From: Solitalea lacus
GTDB lineage: Bacteria > Bacteroidota > Bacteroidia > Sphingobacteriales > Sphingobacteriaceae
Length of the DNA: 64,000 bases
NCBI RefSeq assembly: GCF_022014595.1
Contig: NZ_CP091740.1
Span: 1 to 64,000 of the forward strand
Direction of reading: 5' to 3'
Part shown: positions 55,366-63,763 of the stretch, piece by piece
Position numbering within the stretch: the stretch's first letter is position 1
Layout: every line of letters begins with the position of its first letter
Position numbers and translations under genes: made by a program
The notes under the pieces: generated by a model
Told to the model about the DNA's origin: nothing
The model's input: the letters and a program-made list of their open reading frames with translations, nothing else
Database searches by the model: none

Positions 55366-55388
55366 ATGGCTAAAAATTTAATACTCAT

Positions 55389-55396
55389 CAAATCTA
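55389..55396 (-). promoter_or_regulatory. -7 promoter element of the S37 peptidase gene
   Basis: TAGATTTG on the minus strand, 23 nt before ATG 55365. Confidence 0.5.
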
Positions 55397-55558
55397 AAAT
55401 AATAAGGTTATCCCTGTAGATGTTTTTCTATTTCAAACCAATACGATTTTGACCTTAATGCCCGATTATTACACCATCAATACATCATTAAGCATCTGTT
55501 TACAATGATACTGATTGAATTTGCACCCTTGTTATTTCGTTCATTCTCAAATTAACTT

Positions 55559-55566
55559 TAATTTTG
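55559..55566 (+). promoter_or_regulatory. -7 promoter element of the riboswitch/TonB receptor transcript
   Basis: TAATTTTG, 11 nt before the first conserved base of the TPP riboswitch. This places the transcript start directly at the aptamer. Confidence 0.6.
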
Positions 55567-55577
55567 CCCTATTCTTA

Positions 55578-55700
55578 AGGGGTGCCTTAGTAGTTTGATC
55601 ATTTTAAGAACTAACAGGCTGAGATTATACCCATCGATGCAGAGATTACTCAAAAATCGGGCATTGAGCACCTGATACGGATAATGCCGGCGTAGGGAGG
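55578..55700 (+). promoter_or_regulatory. TPP (thiamine pyrophosphate) riboswitch
   Basis: All the conserved THI-box pieces occur in order: GGGGTGCC (from 55579), GGCTGAGA (about 55618-55625) followed by TACCC, then CACCTGATACGG, ATAATGCCGGCGTAGGGA (ending about 55698). A variable P3-type stretch of about 30 nt separates the two halves. It sits between a -7 element and the TonB receptor ATG at 55761, so it should repress the receptor when TPP is plentiful. A distinct terminator hairpin was not seen in the short expression platform, which suggests control of translation initiation; that is inference. Confidence 0.95.
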
Positions 55701-55760
55701 TAGAGTTACAGAAGTATACCCTTTACTTCTGCAGTGTTTAACAAAACAGATCAATTTAAA

Positions 55761-58229
55761 ATGAAGAAAGTTTTACTAATGGCCATTGTAGCCATGGTAA
55801 CGCCATTATTGGCAATTGCTCAATTTCAGTTGAGTGGGAAAGTAACTGACAAACAATCAAACCAGTTATTAGCAGGTGCAAGTGTTGCGCTTAAAGGAAC
55901 CCAAATTGGCACACAAACAACGGCTGCCGGAACTTTTCAATTCAAAAAGGTAAAAAACGGAAAATATTTACTTCAAATTTCATTCGTAGGTTACCAAACG
56001 ATTGACCAACCAATAGACTTAACTAATGACCAAACTATTGACATAAAACTTGAGAGAAGAAATATAGTTACAGAGGAGGTAGTAGTCCGTTCGACACGAG
56101 CTACAGCAAATACAGGCACAACGTTTAAAAACATTTCTAAGCAAGACCTTGAGAAGCAAAATTTAGGTCAAGATTTACCCTTCCTTTTAAATCAAACTCC
56201 TGCAGTAGTGGTAACATCTGATGCAGGTAATGGCATTGGCTACACCGGCATCCGGATTAGGGGAAGTGATGCTTCTCGTACCAACATCACCATTAATGGA
56301 ATCCCTTTAAATGACGCTGAGTCACAAGGGACATTCCTGGTTAATTTACCGGATTTCGCCTCATCGGTTGAAAATATTCAGATTCAACGAGGAATAGGAA
56401 CATCTACAAACGGAGTTGGGGCATTTGGAGCCAGCATCAACATACAAACCAATACCTTAAATGAAAAACCTTATGCCGAAGTGGCTAGTTCGGGCGGTTC
56501 ATTCGGCTCGGTGAAAAATACGTTAAAATTGGGCACTGGTTTAATTGGCAAATTTGCAGTTGATGGCCGCTTGTCTATGATAAACTCTAATGGTTTTATT
56601 GACCGCGGATCATCAAATCTTCGTTCATTTTTTCTTTCAGGTGGATACTACGGCAATAAAAGCTTGCTAAAACTTAACGTGATTTCTGGTAAAGAAAAAA
56701 CCTATCAGGCTTGGAATGGTATACCAGAAGCAAAGCTTTTTGGCGACCAAAACTTATTACAAGAACATTATGACCGAAATACCGGTTACGACGGAGCAAT
56801 GTATAACACTAAAGAAGATTCACTGAATTTGTTCCAATCAAACCCTAGAACCTATAATTATTTTACTTACGATAATCAAACAGATAATTACCGTCAGGAC
56901 CATTACCAGGCGTTCTATACACATGCAATAAGTGACAATTTGAATCTGAACTTAGGTCTACATTACACACATGGAGAAGGTTATTACGAAGAATATAAAT
57001 ACAATGCTACTCTTGCTGATTATGGGTTAAACAATGTTGTTATCGGAGGAGAAACCATTACCAATTCAAACCTAATCCGCCAGAAATGGCTAAACAACGA
57101 TTTCTATGGAACCGTTTTCTCGCTGGAGTATATTCCAGTGAATAAACTTGCTTTAACCTTCGGAGGTGCTTATAATCGATACAGAGGCAATCATTACGGC
57201 AAAGTAATTTGGGCAGAGTACGCGTCAAACAGCAATCCTGACAACCGATATTATGATAACGATGCAGCCAAAAACGACTTTAACATTTATAGCAAAGCAA
57301 ATTACAGAATCTACAATCAGTTAAATGCATTCTTAGATTTGCAATACCGCCGTATAAATTATTCATTTTTAGGTTATGACCAGGAATTAAACAATGTTCA
57401 GCAAAATGCAATATTAAATTTCTTTAATCCGAAAGTTGGCTTTAATTATCAGTTTGATGATTATAACAATGCTTATATCTCCTACGCCCATACAGGCAAG
57501 GAGCCTTCAAGAGATGAGTACATCAAATCTACTCCAACAAGTAGACCTAAAGCCGAAAAACTAAGCAACATTGAACTGGGTTACCGCAATCAAACTTCAG
57601 CACGCAACTTGGGTCTGATTTTCTATTACATGAAATACAGGGATCAGCTTATTCTAACCGGACAAATTAATGATGTAGGAGAGGCTATAAGAGTGAACAC
57701 CCCTGATAGTTACCGCGCTGGAGTGGAATTCGATGGCAGCTTTAAGCTTACCAACTTCTTAACCTGGAATTTGAATGCTGCTTTGAGCACCAATAAGGTT
57801 AAAAACTTTACAGAGTATGTTACTAATTATGACACTGAAGAAATAGATGAAATTTATTATAAAAGAACCGACATCGCCTATTCTCCTGACTTCATTGCAG
57901 GAACCCAATTTAACTTCATTCCGTTTAAAAATTTCAACGTTGGACTGTCCGGAAAATACGTGAGCAAACAATACCTTGATAATACCTCAAGTTCGAATCG
58001 TTCTCTTGGCTCTTTCTTTGTAACTGACTTATTATTAAGCTATAATTTACAATTCAAAGGAATCAAGAATCTCGCCTTTACTTTAATGGCAAATAATCTA
58101 TTTAATGCAAAGTATGAGGCCAATGGATATACCTGGGGCTATATTTCAGGAGGAAAGCAAATTATAGAAAACTTTTATTTCCCTCAATCAGGCACTAATG
58201 TACTAGTGGGAATCAACCTTAAGTTTTAA
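55761..58229 (+). CDS. TonB-dependent outer-membrane receptor, probably for thiamine
   Basis: 822 residues from ATG 55761 (MKKVLLMAIVAMVTPLLAIA signal; a GTG 27 nt upstream is not needed). A carboxypeptidase-regulatory-like domain (about 23-105, SGKVTDKQSNQLLAGASVAL), plug domain (TGIRIRGSDASRTNITINGI, RGIGTSTNGVGAFGASINIQ) and 22-strand barrel ending in ANNLFNAKYEANGYTW and a terminal IINLKF-type strand (VGINLKF). TPP riboswitch control indicates uptake of thiamine or a related pyrimidine/thiazole compound across the outer membrane, powered by TonB. thiE lies two genes downstream beyond a terminator. Confidence 0.93.
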   Translation: MKKVLLMAIVAMVTPLLAIAQFQLSGKVTDKQSNQLLAGASVALKGTQIGTQTTAAGTFQFKKVKNGKYLLQISFVGYQTIDQPIDLTNDQTIDIKLERRNIVTEEVVVRSTRATANTGTTFKNISKQDLEKQNLGQDLPFLLNQTPAVVVTSDAGNGIGYTGIRIRGSDASRTNITINGIPLNDAESQGTFLVNLPDFASSVENIQIQRGIGTSTNGVGAFGASINIQTNTLNEKPYAEVASSGGSFGSVKNTLKLGTGLIGKFAVDGRLSMINSNGFIDRGSSNLRSFFLSGGYYGNKSLLKLNVISGKEKTYQAWNGIPEAKLFGDQNLLQEHYDRNTGYDGAMYNTKEDSLNLFQSNPRTYNYFTYDNQTDNYRQDHYQAFYTHAISDNLNLNLGLHYTHGEGYYEEYKYNATLADYGLNNVVIGGETITNSNLIRQKWLNNDFYGTVFSLEYIPVNKLALTFGGAYNRYRGNHYGKVIWAEYASNSNPDNRYYDNDAAKNDFNIYSKANYRIYNQLNAFLDLQYRRINYSFLGYDQELNNVQQNAILNFFNPKVGFNYQFDDYNNAYISYAHTGKEPSRDEYIKSTPTSRPKAEKLSNIELGYRNQTSARNLGLIFYYMKYRDQLILTGQINDVGEAIRVNTPDSYRAGVEFDGSFKLTNFLTWNLNAALSTNKVKNFTEYVTNYDTEEIDEIYYKRTDIAYSPDFIAGTQFNFIPFKNFNVGLSGKYVSKQYLDNTSSSNRSLGSFFVTDLLLSYNLQFKGIKNLAFTLMANNLFNAKYEANGYTWGYISGGKQIIENFYFPQSGTNVLVGINLKF

Positions 58230-58232
58230 TAT

Positions 58233-58273
58233 TTTAAAAGGAGGCCTGCATTCCCTTGCAGCCTCCTTTTAAA
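58233..58273 (+). terminator. Terminator of the TonB receptor gene
   Basis: TTTAAAAGGAGGC (58233-58245) pairs with GCCTCCTTTTAAA (58261-58273); the inner CTGCA/TGCA extends the stem with one bulged base. Confidence 0.92.
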
Positions 58274-58375
58274 CATTAACTCCTTGTAAAAAAACCAACA
58301 AGTATTGGTTAAGCATTTGGCCACTAAAGGTTTTTTACTAAATTGGATGCTCATAACTCTAAAATTTGCTCGATT

Positions 58376-58876
58376 ATGTTCAGAACTATTGATGATTTTG
58401 TTACTGCCTGGAACCTGGAAGTTGAAATTACTGAAACCTTGTTTCGCCAAATTACAGACCAAGCCTTAAATCAGAAATCCTATGACGATGGCAGAGCCAT
58501 GAACCAATTGGTATGGCACATTGCAGCCAGTGTTCCCGAAATATTAAATCGGGCAGGCATGGAACTCAACGAGCTTGATGGTGACGCTGAAGCCCCTACA
58601 AGAGCCGATGAACTTAGAATTGCTTATTCGAAAACTGCAGAACAAGCCGTTAAACAAGTAAGCGGAAAATGGCTGGATTCTGATCTTGAATCTGTAGTGG
58701 GAATGTACGGAGAGCAGTGGACCAAAGGAAAGGTACTCACCGTTCTATTACTACATCAAACACATCATCGCGGACAGCTAACTGTACTTATGCGTCAGGC
58801 AGGACTAATTGTTACTGGAGTTTATGGCCCGGCAAAAGAAGAATGGTCATTAATGGGATTGACAGCCGCAAAATAA
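58376..58876 (+). CDS. DinB family protein
   Basis: 166 residues from ATG 58376 (MFRTIDDFVTAWNLEVEITE); a TTG at 58343 would only add non-family residues. Metal-ligand His in QLVWHIAASVPEIL and the pair in LLLHQTHHRGQLTVLMRQAG. thiE begins 7 bp after its stop, so they are probably cotranscribed. Not part of the riboswitch-controlled transcript unless readthrough occurs. Role unknown. Confidence 0.87.
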   Translation: MFRTIDDFVTAWNLEVEITETLFRQITDQALNQKSYDDGRAMNQLVWHIAASVPEILNRAGMELNELDGDAEAPTRADELRIAYSKTAEQAVKQVSGKWLDSDLESVVGMYGEQWTKGKVLTVLLLHQTHHRGQLTVLMRQAGLIVTGVYGPAKEEWSLMGLTAAK

Positions 58877-58883
58877 CCTATAG

Positions 58884-59522
58884 ATGAAAAAACACATAGA
58901 AAAGTTTCATTACCTAACTCTTGACATGGACCATTTCAGCCACATACAGCAAGTTGAGATGGCCTGCCAGGCAGGAGCTAAATGGATTCAATACAGAACT
59001 AAGAACAAACGCTCAACCGAAGAATGGATTGCAGAAGCTCGACAGATTGCCAATATCTGCGATGATTGGGGTACTTCCCTAATAGTTTGCTCAAATGTAG
59101 ACGTTGTAGAAATTGTTGAAGATACTCAAGGAATACATATTGAGATGGCAGATATTTCTGTTGCTGAAGCTAGAGAGATTCTGGGCGACACCAAAATTAT
59201 TGGAGGTTCGGCCCATAACTTTGAGCAAGTAAAAGCTATTTATCACTCTGGAGCTGACTATGTTGGCCTTGGCCCGTATAAGCCAACCTCAACCATAAAG
59301 TATAATACAGATTATTTATCATTAGATGACTATCGTTCAATCATTGAACAAATGAACGAGGAAGGGATTGACCTGCCTGTAATTGCAGCAGGAGGTATAA
59401 AACCTGAGCATGTTGAGGATTTGATGAAAACCGGCATACATGGTGTAGCGGTTTGTTCAGCGATTAATCAAGCAGAAGATCCAGCCGAAGTGTATAAAGA
59501 GATTTACAATAAACTTTATTAA
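58884..59522 (+). CDS. thiE: Thiamine phosphate synthase
   Basis: Joins HMP pyrophosphate and thiazole phosphate to give thiamine phosphate. 212 residues, TIM barrel: GAKWIQYRTKNKRSTEEWIA, SLIVCSNVDVVEIVEDTQGI, IHIEMADISVAEAREILGDT, IIGGSAHNFEQVKAIYHSGA, DYVGLGPYKPTSTIKYNTDY and VIAAGGIKPEHVEDLMKTGI. Some positions differ from typical ThiE: HIEMAD where HLGQED is common. No other thi biosynthetic gene is adjacent. It lies in a stretch with the TPP-controlled receptor. Confidence 0.88.
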   Translation: MKKHIEKFHYLTLDMDHFSHIQQVEMACQAGAKWIQYRTKNKRSTEEWIAEARQIANICDDWGTSLIVCSNVDVVEIVEDTQGIHIEMADISVAEAREILGDTKIIGGSAHNFEQVKAIYHSGADYVGLGPYKPTSTIKYNTDYLSLDDYRSIIEQMNEEGIDLPVIAAGGIKPEHVEDLMKTGIHGVAVCSAINQAEDPAEVYKEIYNKLY

Positions 59523-59529
59523 AAATAGC

Positions 59530-59579
59530 AAGTGGCCGGAGCGTTACATTAAGTAATTAGCATTAACGTCCGACCACTT
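59530..59579. terminator. Convergent intergenic hairpin after thiE
   Basis: A long imperfect hairpin: AAGTGG/CCACTT, CGGA/TCCG and CGTTA/TAACG pair in register between 59530 and 59579 with single mismatches. No clean T run, so termination is probable rather than certain. Confidence 0.6.
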
Positions 59580-59585
59580 ATCTAC

Positions 59586-60440
59586 TTAATCCATATTCTC
59601 ATTCATCCATTCCACTATCTTTTTTCGGGTATCATCCAAACTGGCTCCACCCCAAACATGTCCTTCATTTGGATAACTTACCAATTCATTCTTTATTCCA
59701 AAGCTGTTTAATCGCTGCTGCAAGCTAATACTCTGTATTGGAAGAACAATCACATCTTTTGCCCCCACGAACAACATTGTGGGCGCTGATTGAGATGTGG
59801 CCTTCCAATATGGGCTAGTATTCCTCCAAAGATCAGGGTCATTGGAATATGACACACCAAGAAAATATTGTATGGTCGCAATTGCCTGATTGTTACCTGA
59901 GCCAGCAGCCTGCACAAAATCAGTTGGGGCCGATAAAGCGGCTACAGCTTTAACATTTTTAAACTCATCATAAGCATAGGCGTATAATAAAGCTAAATGC
60001 CCCCCGGCACTGCTACCTACCAAGGCAATATTATCCGATACCACAAATTGATCACTATTTACAAGTACATGATCAATAGCCATCCGGATATCATCCATCT
60101 GTACCGGAAATTTATCATCGCTAGCCTTTGCCAAACGATAATTCATATTTACAACGGCAATCCCCTGATCAACAAAATACTTTAATATCTCGGTATACTG
60201 ACTCTTATCTTCATCTCGCCAACTGCCCCCATGTAAAAACACCATCACCTTAGTTTGCACATTGCGGCCCTTGGGCAAATGGATATCATACTTTTGCTCT
60301 GCAGCATTACCGTAAACCACATCAATAAACTGAGTCGCTTCTCGACCCGATGTCTCAGGAGGTTCAATTAGATCTTTTTTACAAGCGCTAAGACATGCAG
60401 AAAACATTAAAAGCAGCAAAAACCTATTTATTATTCTCAT
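59586..60440 (-). CDS. Alpha/beta-hydrolase lipoprotein, HSL/carboxylesterase type (copy 2)
   Basis: 284 residues. Lipobox CLSAC with Cys20 (FSACLSACKKDLI). Hormone-sensitive-lipase-like features: oxyanion HGGSW in VMVFLHGGSWRDEDKSQYTE, nucleophile GSSAGG in ALVGSSAGGHLALLYAYAYD, acid in MLFVGAKDVIVLP and His in YPNEGHVWGGASL. Probably an esterase on the periplasmic face. It is downstream of a close paralogue (23 bp gap), and both keep similar spacing of all motifs. Confidence 0.88.
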   Translation of the reverse strand: MRIINRFLLLLMFSACLSACKKDLIEPPETSGREATQFIDVVYGNAAEQKYDIHLPKGRNVQTKVMVFLHGGSWRDEDKSQYTEILKYFVDQGIAVVNMNYRLAKASDDKFPVQMDDIRMAIDHVLVNSDQFVVSDNIALVGSSAGGHLALLYAYAYDEFKNVKAVAALSAPTDFVQAAGSGNNQAIATIQYFLGVSYSNDPDLWRNTSPYWKATSQSAPTMLFVGAKDVIVLPIQSISLQQRLNSFGIKNELVSYPNEGHVWGGASLDDTRKKIVEWMNENMD

Positions 60441-60463
60441 TTACCCAAAATTAAAGCTTCTGA

Positions 60464-61315
60464 CTAATGCAAGTACATATCCATCCATTTAATAAAGTTT
60501 TCGCGTGTATTAGCCAAATCATTTCCCATCCAAACATGACCAGCATTGTATTTAATCAATTTAGCTGGAACTTTTAGACTTTCTAAGCGTTCATCCAACT
60601 TCTCACTTTGACTAAAAGGTACTATTTTATCAATCGTACCATGAAAGAGTATCGTTGGAACCGAAGTAGAAGTAGCCATCCAATAAGGACTGGCTGTTGC
60701 CCACAAAGTAGAATCTTGAGTAAACTTTTTACCCAAAAAGTTTACAATAGGACTTATATAGGTTTTATTGGCTGAGCGGCCTGCTGCTACCAAATCTGAT
60801 ACCGGCGCTAAAGCGGCTACAGCTTTTATTTTGCCGGTGGTATTAAAATTATAACTGTACAATAAAGCCAAATGCGCTCCTGCGCTATGCCCTGCCAAGC
60901 CAATACTATTCATAGGAATTCCCCATTCATTCGCCATCTTTTCCAACATATGAATAGCTGAAGTAATGTCATCCATCTGTGCCGGAAACTTATTCTTATC
61001 TTTGTCGGCCAATCGGTAATTCATATTCACAATAACAAAACCGCGTTGGGCAAACAATCGGAGAGCTGGGGTATAATCTGATTTATCCCCCTTTTTCCAG
61101 GAGCCTCCATGTAGAAAGATTATTACCTTCGTTTTTTCAGTGCGTTCAACTGGCATAAGCAAATCAAATGTTTGTGAAGGATCGGTTCCATACTTCAAAT
61201 TCTTAAGAATTTGCAAAGGCATTTCCGTATACGTCTCGTTACGACTTATACTGCTGCAAGCGCTCAGGACCGACAACAAAAAAGCAATAATAGGGAGAGG
61301 TAAGGATGTTTTCAT
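60464..61315 (-). CDS. Alpha/beta-hydrolase lipoprotein, HSL/carboxylesterase type (copy 1)
   Basis: 283 residues with lipobox VLSAC (Cys20). Same motif order as its neighbour: FLHGGSWKKGDKSDYTPALR, AGHSAGAHLALLYSYNFN (nucleophile GHSAG), ILFHGTIDKIVPFSQ (acid) and KYNAGHVWMGNDL (His). The nucleophile motif is GHSAG here and GSSAG in copy 2. A tandem duplication with diverged sequence, presumably one transcript from 61315. Substrate unknown. Confidence 0.88.
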   Translation of the reverse strand: MKTSLPLPIIAFLLSVLSACSSISRNETYTEMPLQILKNLKYGTDPSQTFDLLMPVERTEKTKVIIFLHGGSWKKGDKSDYTPALRLFAQRGFVIVNMNYRLADKDKNKFPAQMDDITSAIHMLEKMANEWGIPMNSIGLAGHSAGAHLALLYSYNFNTTGKIKAVAALAPVSDLVAAGRSANKTYISPIVNFLGKKFTQDSTLWATASPYWMATSTSVPTILFHGTIDKIVPFSQSEKLDERLESLKVPAKLIKYNAGHVWMGNDLANTRENFIKWMDMYLH

Positions 61316-61457
61316 ACAGAGCGGATTTAGATAAATAATTTACAAAAAATGCTCCATATTTGCCTGGTTTTGGAGAAGATTTTCTAATAAAAAAATCCAA
61401 ATAAAACACTTTAGAAGGGCCTTTTTATTCATTTAATCAAAATTGTATTTGGGATTT

Positions 61458-62039
61458 ATGTCATCACATCATATAGTCAGAGAGAAGCAGGAGCCAGCAT
61501 TAATTATTTACAGCAACGAAGGCTTTAATGAAGAGTATTTAGGACAACTATTGGAATGGAGTCCAACGGTTTTTGTGTATGAAGAAGAGCATGACTATCT
61601 GTTATCTACTGGCATTAAAATAGATGTTTTGTTTACCCGTAATGATAAAAATATACCTGAAATTCAAGAACTCACCCGAATAATTGAACTTAATCCTTAT
61701 TCCATAGAAACTGCTCTCGAACTTCTTATTGAAGAAGAGTATCCATCGGTAAATATTATTGGTCCGGCAACTTTACTACCTCAGCTTGCAAATTACATTG
61801 ATAAGATAGATTTGGTTTTGTTTGATCATCAACTCAAAATTTTTCCAGTGAAAACTCATCTTGATAAGTGGTATGCTTCGGGCGAAACAATTACAATCAT
61901 AAATTTTAACTCTGAAAATGACTTCTCCATTAGAGGAGCCAAAGCCCTTAACAATATAACATTTACAACTATAACCAACGGTATTGTGACAATCACAACA
62001 TCTAAATCCCCTATTTTTGTAGCTGAACAAATAGCATAA
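61458..62039 (+). CDS. Thiamine pyrophosphokinase-like protein lacking the usual acidic motif
   Basis: 193 residues from ATG 61458 (MSSHHIVREKQEPALIIYSN); an in-frame TTG at 61443 is less likely. The opening, GQLLEWSPTVFVYEEEHDYL, GIKIDVLFTRNDKN and a C-terminal strand-rich part ending IVTITTSKSPIFVAEQIA resemble the two-domain layout of thiamine pyrophosphokinases as I recall them in Sphingobacteriaceae. The expected GDxDS after the second strand reads TRNDKN, and the downstream TDxxK-like site is not evident, so activity is doubtful. Context near TPP-regulated genes supports, but does not prove, the link. It could be a degenerate paralogue with another role. Confidence 0.5.
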   Translation: MSSHHIVREKQEPALIIYSNEGFNEEYLGQLLEWSPTVFVYEEEHDYLLSTGIKIDVLFTRNDKNIPEIQELTRIIELNPYSIETALELLIEEEYPSVNIIGPATLLPQLANYIDKIDLVLFDHQLKIFPVKTHLDKWYASGETITIINFNSENDFSIRGAKALNNITFTTITNGIVTITTSKSPIFVAEQIA

Positions 62040-62047
62040 GACCACTA

Positions 62048-62539
62048 ATGAAACTTATTTTCAAAATTGCCTCAACAACTGATATTCCTGAAATAATTTC
62101 TATTGCAGACCGTACCTGGAAGCAAACGTACAGAGGCATTATATCTGATGCTCAAATCGAGTTCATGTATAGCAATAATTATACTGCCGAGGCTATTGCC
62201 AATCAAATAAATGACGGACATATATATGCTTTAGCCTTTGAAGGAGATATTGCATTAGGCTTTGCCTCATACTCGCAACCAGCGCAGGATATTGTTAGAA
62301 TTCATAAATTATATGTATTGCCCGATACTCAAGGAAAAGGTGTAGGTAGATTTCTGATTGACTCAGTTAGTGAACAAGCCAAAACATTAGGAGCATCAAT
62401 TTTAGAATTAAACGTAAACCGATATAATAAGGCTAAAGTATTTTATGAAAAAATCGGCTTTGAAATAAGCCAGGAAGTTGATATTCCGTATGGAGATTTT
62501 GTACTAAACGATTATGTAATGCGCAGACCAATCGTTTAA
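62048..62539 (+). CDS. GNAT family N-acetyltransferase
   Basis: 163 residues. Acetyl-CoA binding motif A is clear: IHKLYVLPDTQGKGVGRFLI with QGKGVG, followed by a NVNRYNKAKVFYEKIGFEIS motif B. FKIASTTDIPEIISIADRTW is the family's N-terminal strand-helix. It starts 8 bp after the preceding gene, so they are cotranscribed, and its stop overlaps the stop of the convergent gene by 4 bp. Substrate unknown. Confidence 0.9.
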   Translation: MKLIFKIASTTDIPEIISIADRTWKQTYRGIISDAQIEFMYSNNYTAEAIANQINDGHIYALAFEGDIALGFASYSQPAQDIVRIHKLYVLPDTQGKGVGRFLIDSVSEQAKTLGASILELNVNRYNKAKVFYEKIGFEISQEVDIPYGDFVLNDYVMRRPIV

Positions 62540-63729
62540 TTGCCTTTTGTGGTCTTCTTATTTTTGTTCAAATCAAAATTAAATTTTACAGCTACCCCTA
62601 CCGATTGCAGCTTAACTTGAGAATACCCTACACCATCTAATGGAACCTTTACAAAAGGTTGAATTCCAATTGAGGTAGTTGGACTAATTTTACGATCGTA
62701 TTGCAATTGAAAATTTGCCACACTAAACCAGTGTTTGTTTTGGTTATTTACCTCATAATACTTAGGATCTGAGGGTGATGAATAAGCGTAATTAAATTTA
62801 TATTCTTCTCTCAACATAATGTACGATGACAAACCTGCTCCCAGGGTTATCCTATTCTTGTTCTTATCCAACACTTTATAATGAAGGTTTAACGGAATAT
62901 CCAATACACGACAATCAGCATCGATAGATTGAGGTGAGTAATTAAATGATAATGGATTAGAGGGCTTGTAATTTTCGAACCCTGTTGAATACACCATTTT
63001 AGCATAAACAGCTCCTGTACTCACACTCCATCGCTTACTTAAACTCATGGAAACCCCAATTCCAAAATCTCCACCGAAACTTGCGTCTTTAAATGAATTG
63101 ACTCCATTTAATGCAGGGGCTGCTCCAACCGAGAATGTAAAACGTCCAAAATCACTGGTTTTCTTAGCATCTTTAAAACTGCTCTGAGCAATCGAAGAAA
63201 TACTATTACTTTGCATTTCGTTACCCAAACTCATTTCTGGCTTTTTACTTTTTCCAGTATCTACCAATGCGGTTTTATTGCTTATCGAAGTTATGTTTGT
63301 AAGCTCGTTTATTTTCGAGCTATCAGTTTTCAATAAGAAAAGTTCATTTGTGCCAAGCTTAACTTGTTGCGAATTGGATACATTAAGCTCCTTATCCTCT
63401 TTCGTTGTATTTGATGCAGTGCCTCTACTAATCTGTCCTTTTCCAGGTATATTCGAACTGGCACTTTTCCCATCACCTACCTTTTGTTGTTTTACAATAC
63501 GTGGTTCCTGAAAATTATCAGGGGTAAAAAGTTTAAACAAGCCAAGTATCAAAAGCAATGAAGCAGCAATCCCCCCTGCAACGCCAAGCCAAAGCATTGT
63601 TCTTTTATTACGATCATGCTTATCCAACCGTTTCTCAAGCAGGTACCATTGCTGTTCATTGAAAACAGCAGGAGTATCTGGCTCAAGCCCTTGCTTCAAT
63701 AATTCGTCTACAGACTTTTTTTCTTTCAT
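62536..63729 (-). CDS. Anti-sigma-like protein with beta-barrel-like C-terminal half
   Basis: 397 residues. N-terminal cytoplasmic part with LLKQGLEPDTPAVFNEQQWY and charged residues (about 1-43), one membrane helix at about 44-68 (MLWLGVAGGIAASLLLILGL), a long Ser/Thr/Lys-rich linker, then from about 190 strands typical of outer-membrane barrels (GRFTFSVGAAPALNGVNSFK, FGIGVSMSLSKRWSVSTGAV, LNLHYKVLDKNKNRITLGAG, VGVAVKFNFDL). It follows an ECF sigma gene by 34 bp, the usual place of an anti-sigma factor. The barrel half with an inner-membrane helix in one chain is topologically odd. Both stop codons overlap with the GNAT gene. Confidence 0.75.
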   Translation of the reverse strand: MKEKKSVDELLKQGLEPDTPAVFNEQQWYLLEKRLDKHDRNKRTMLWLGVAGGIAASLLLILGLFKLFTPDNFQEPRIVKQQKVGDGKSASSNIPGKGQISRGTASNTTKEDKELNVSNSQQVKLGTNELFLLKTDSSKINELTNITSISNKTALVDTGKSKKPEMSLGNEMQSNSISSIAQSSFKDAKKTSDFGRFTFSVGAAPALNGVNSFKDASFGGDFGIGVSMSLSKRWSVSTGAVYAKMVYSTGFENYKPSNPLSFNYSPQSIDADCRVLDIPLNLHYKVLDKNKNRITLGAGLSSYIMLREEYKFNYAYSSPSDPKYYEVNNQNKHWFSVANFQLQYDRKISPTTSIGIQPFVKVPLDGVGYSQVKLQSVGVAVKFNFDLNKNKKTTKGN

Positions 63730-63763
63730 CTGGTTATCTTATCTCATCTTATTTATGATCTAT

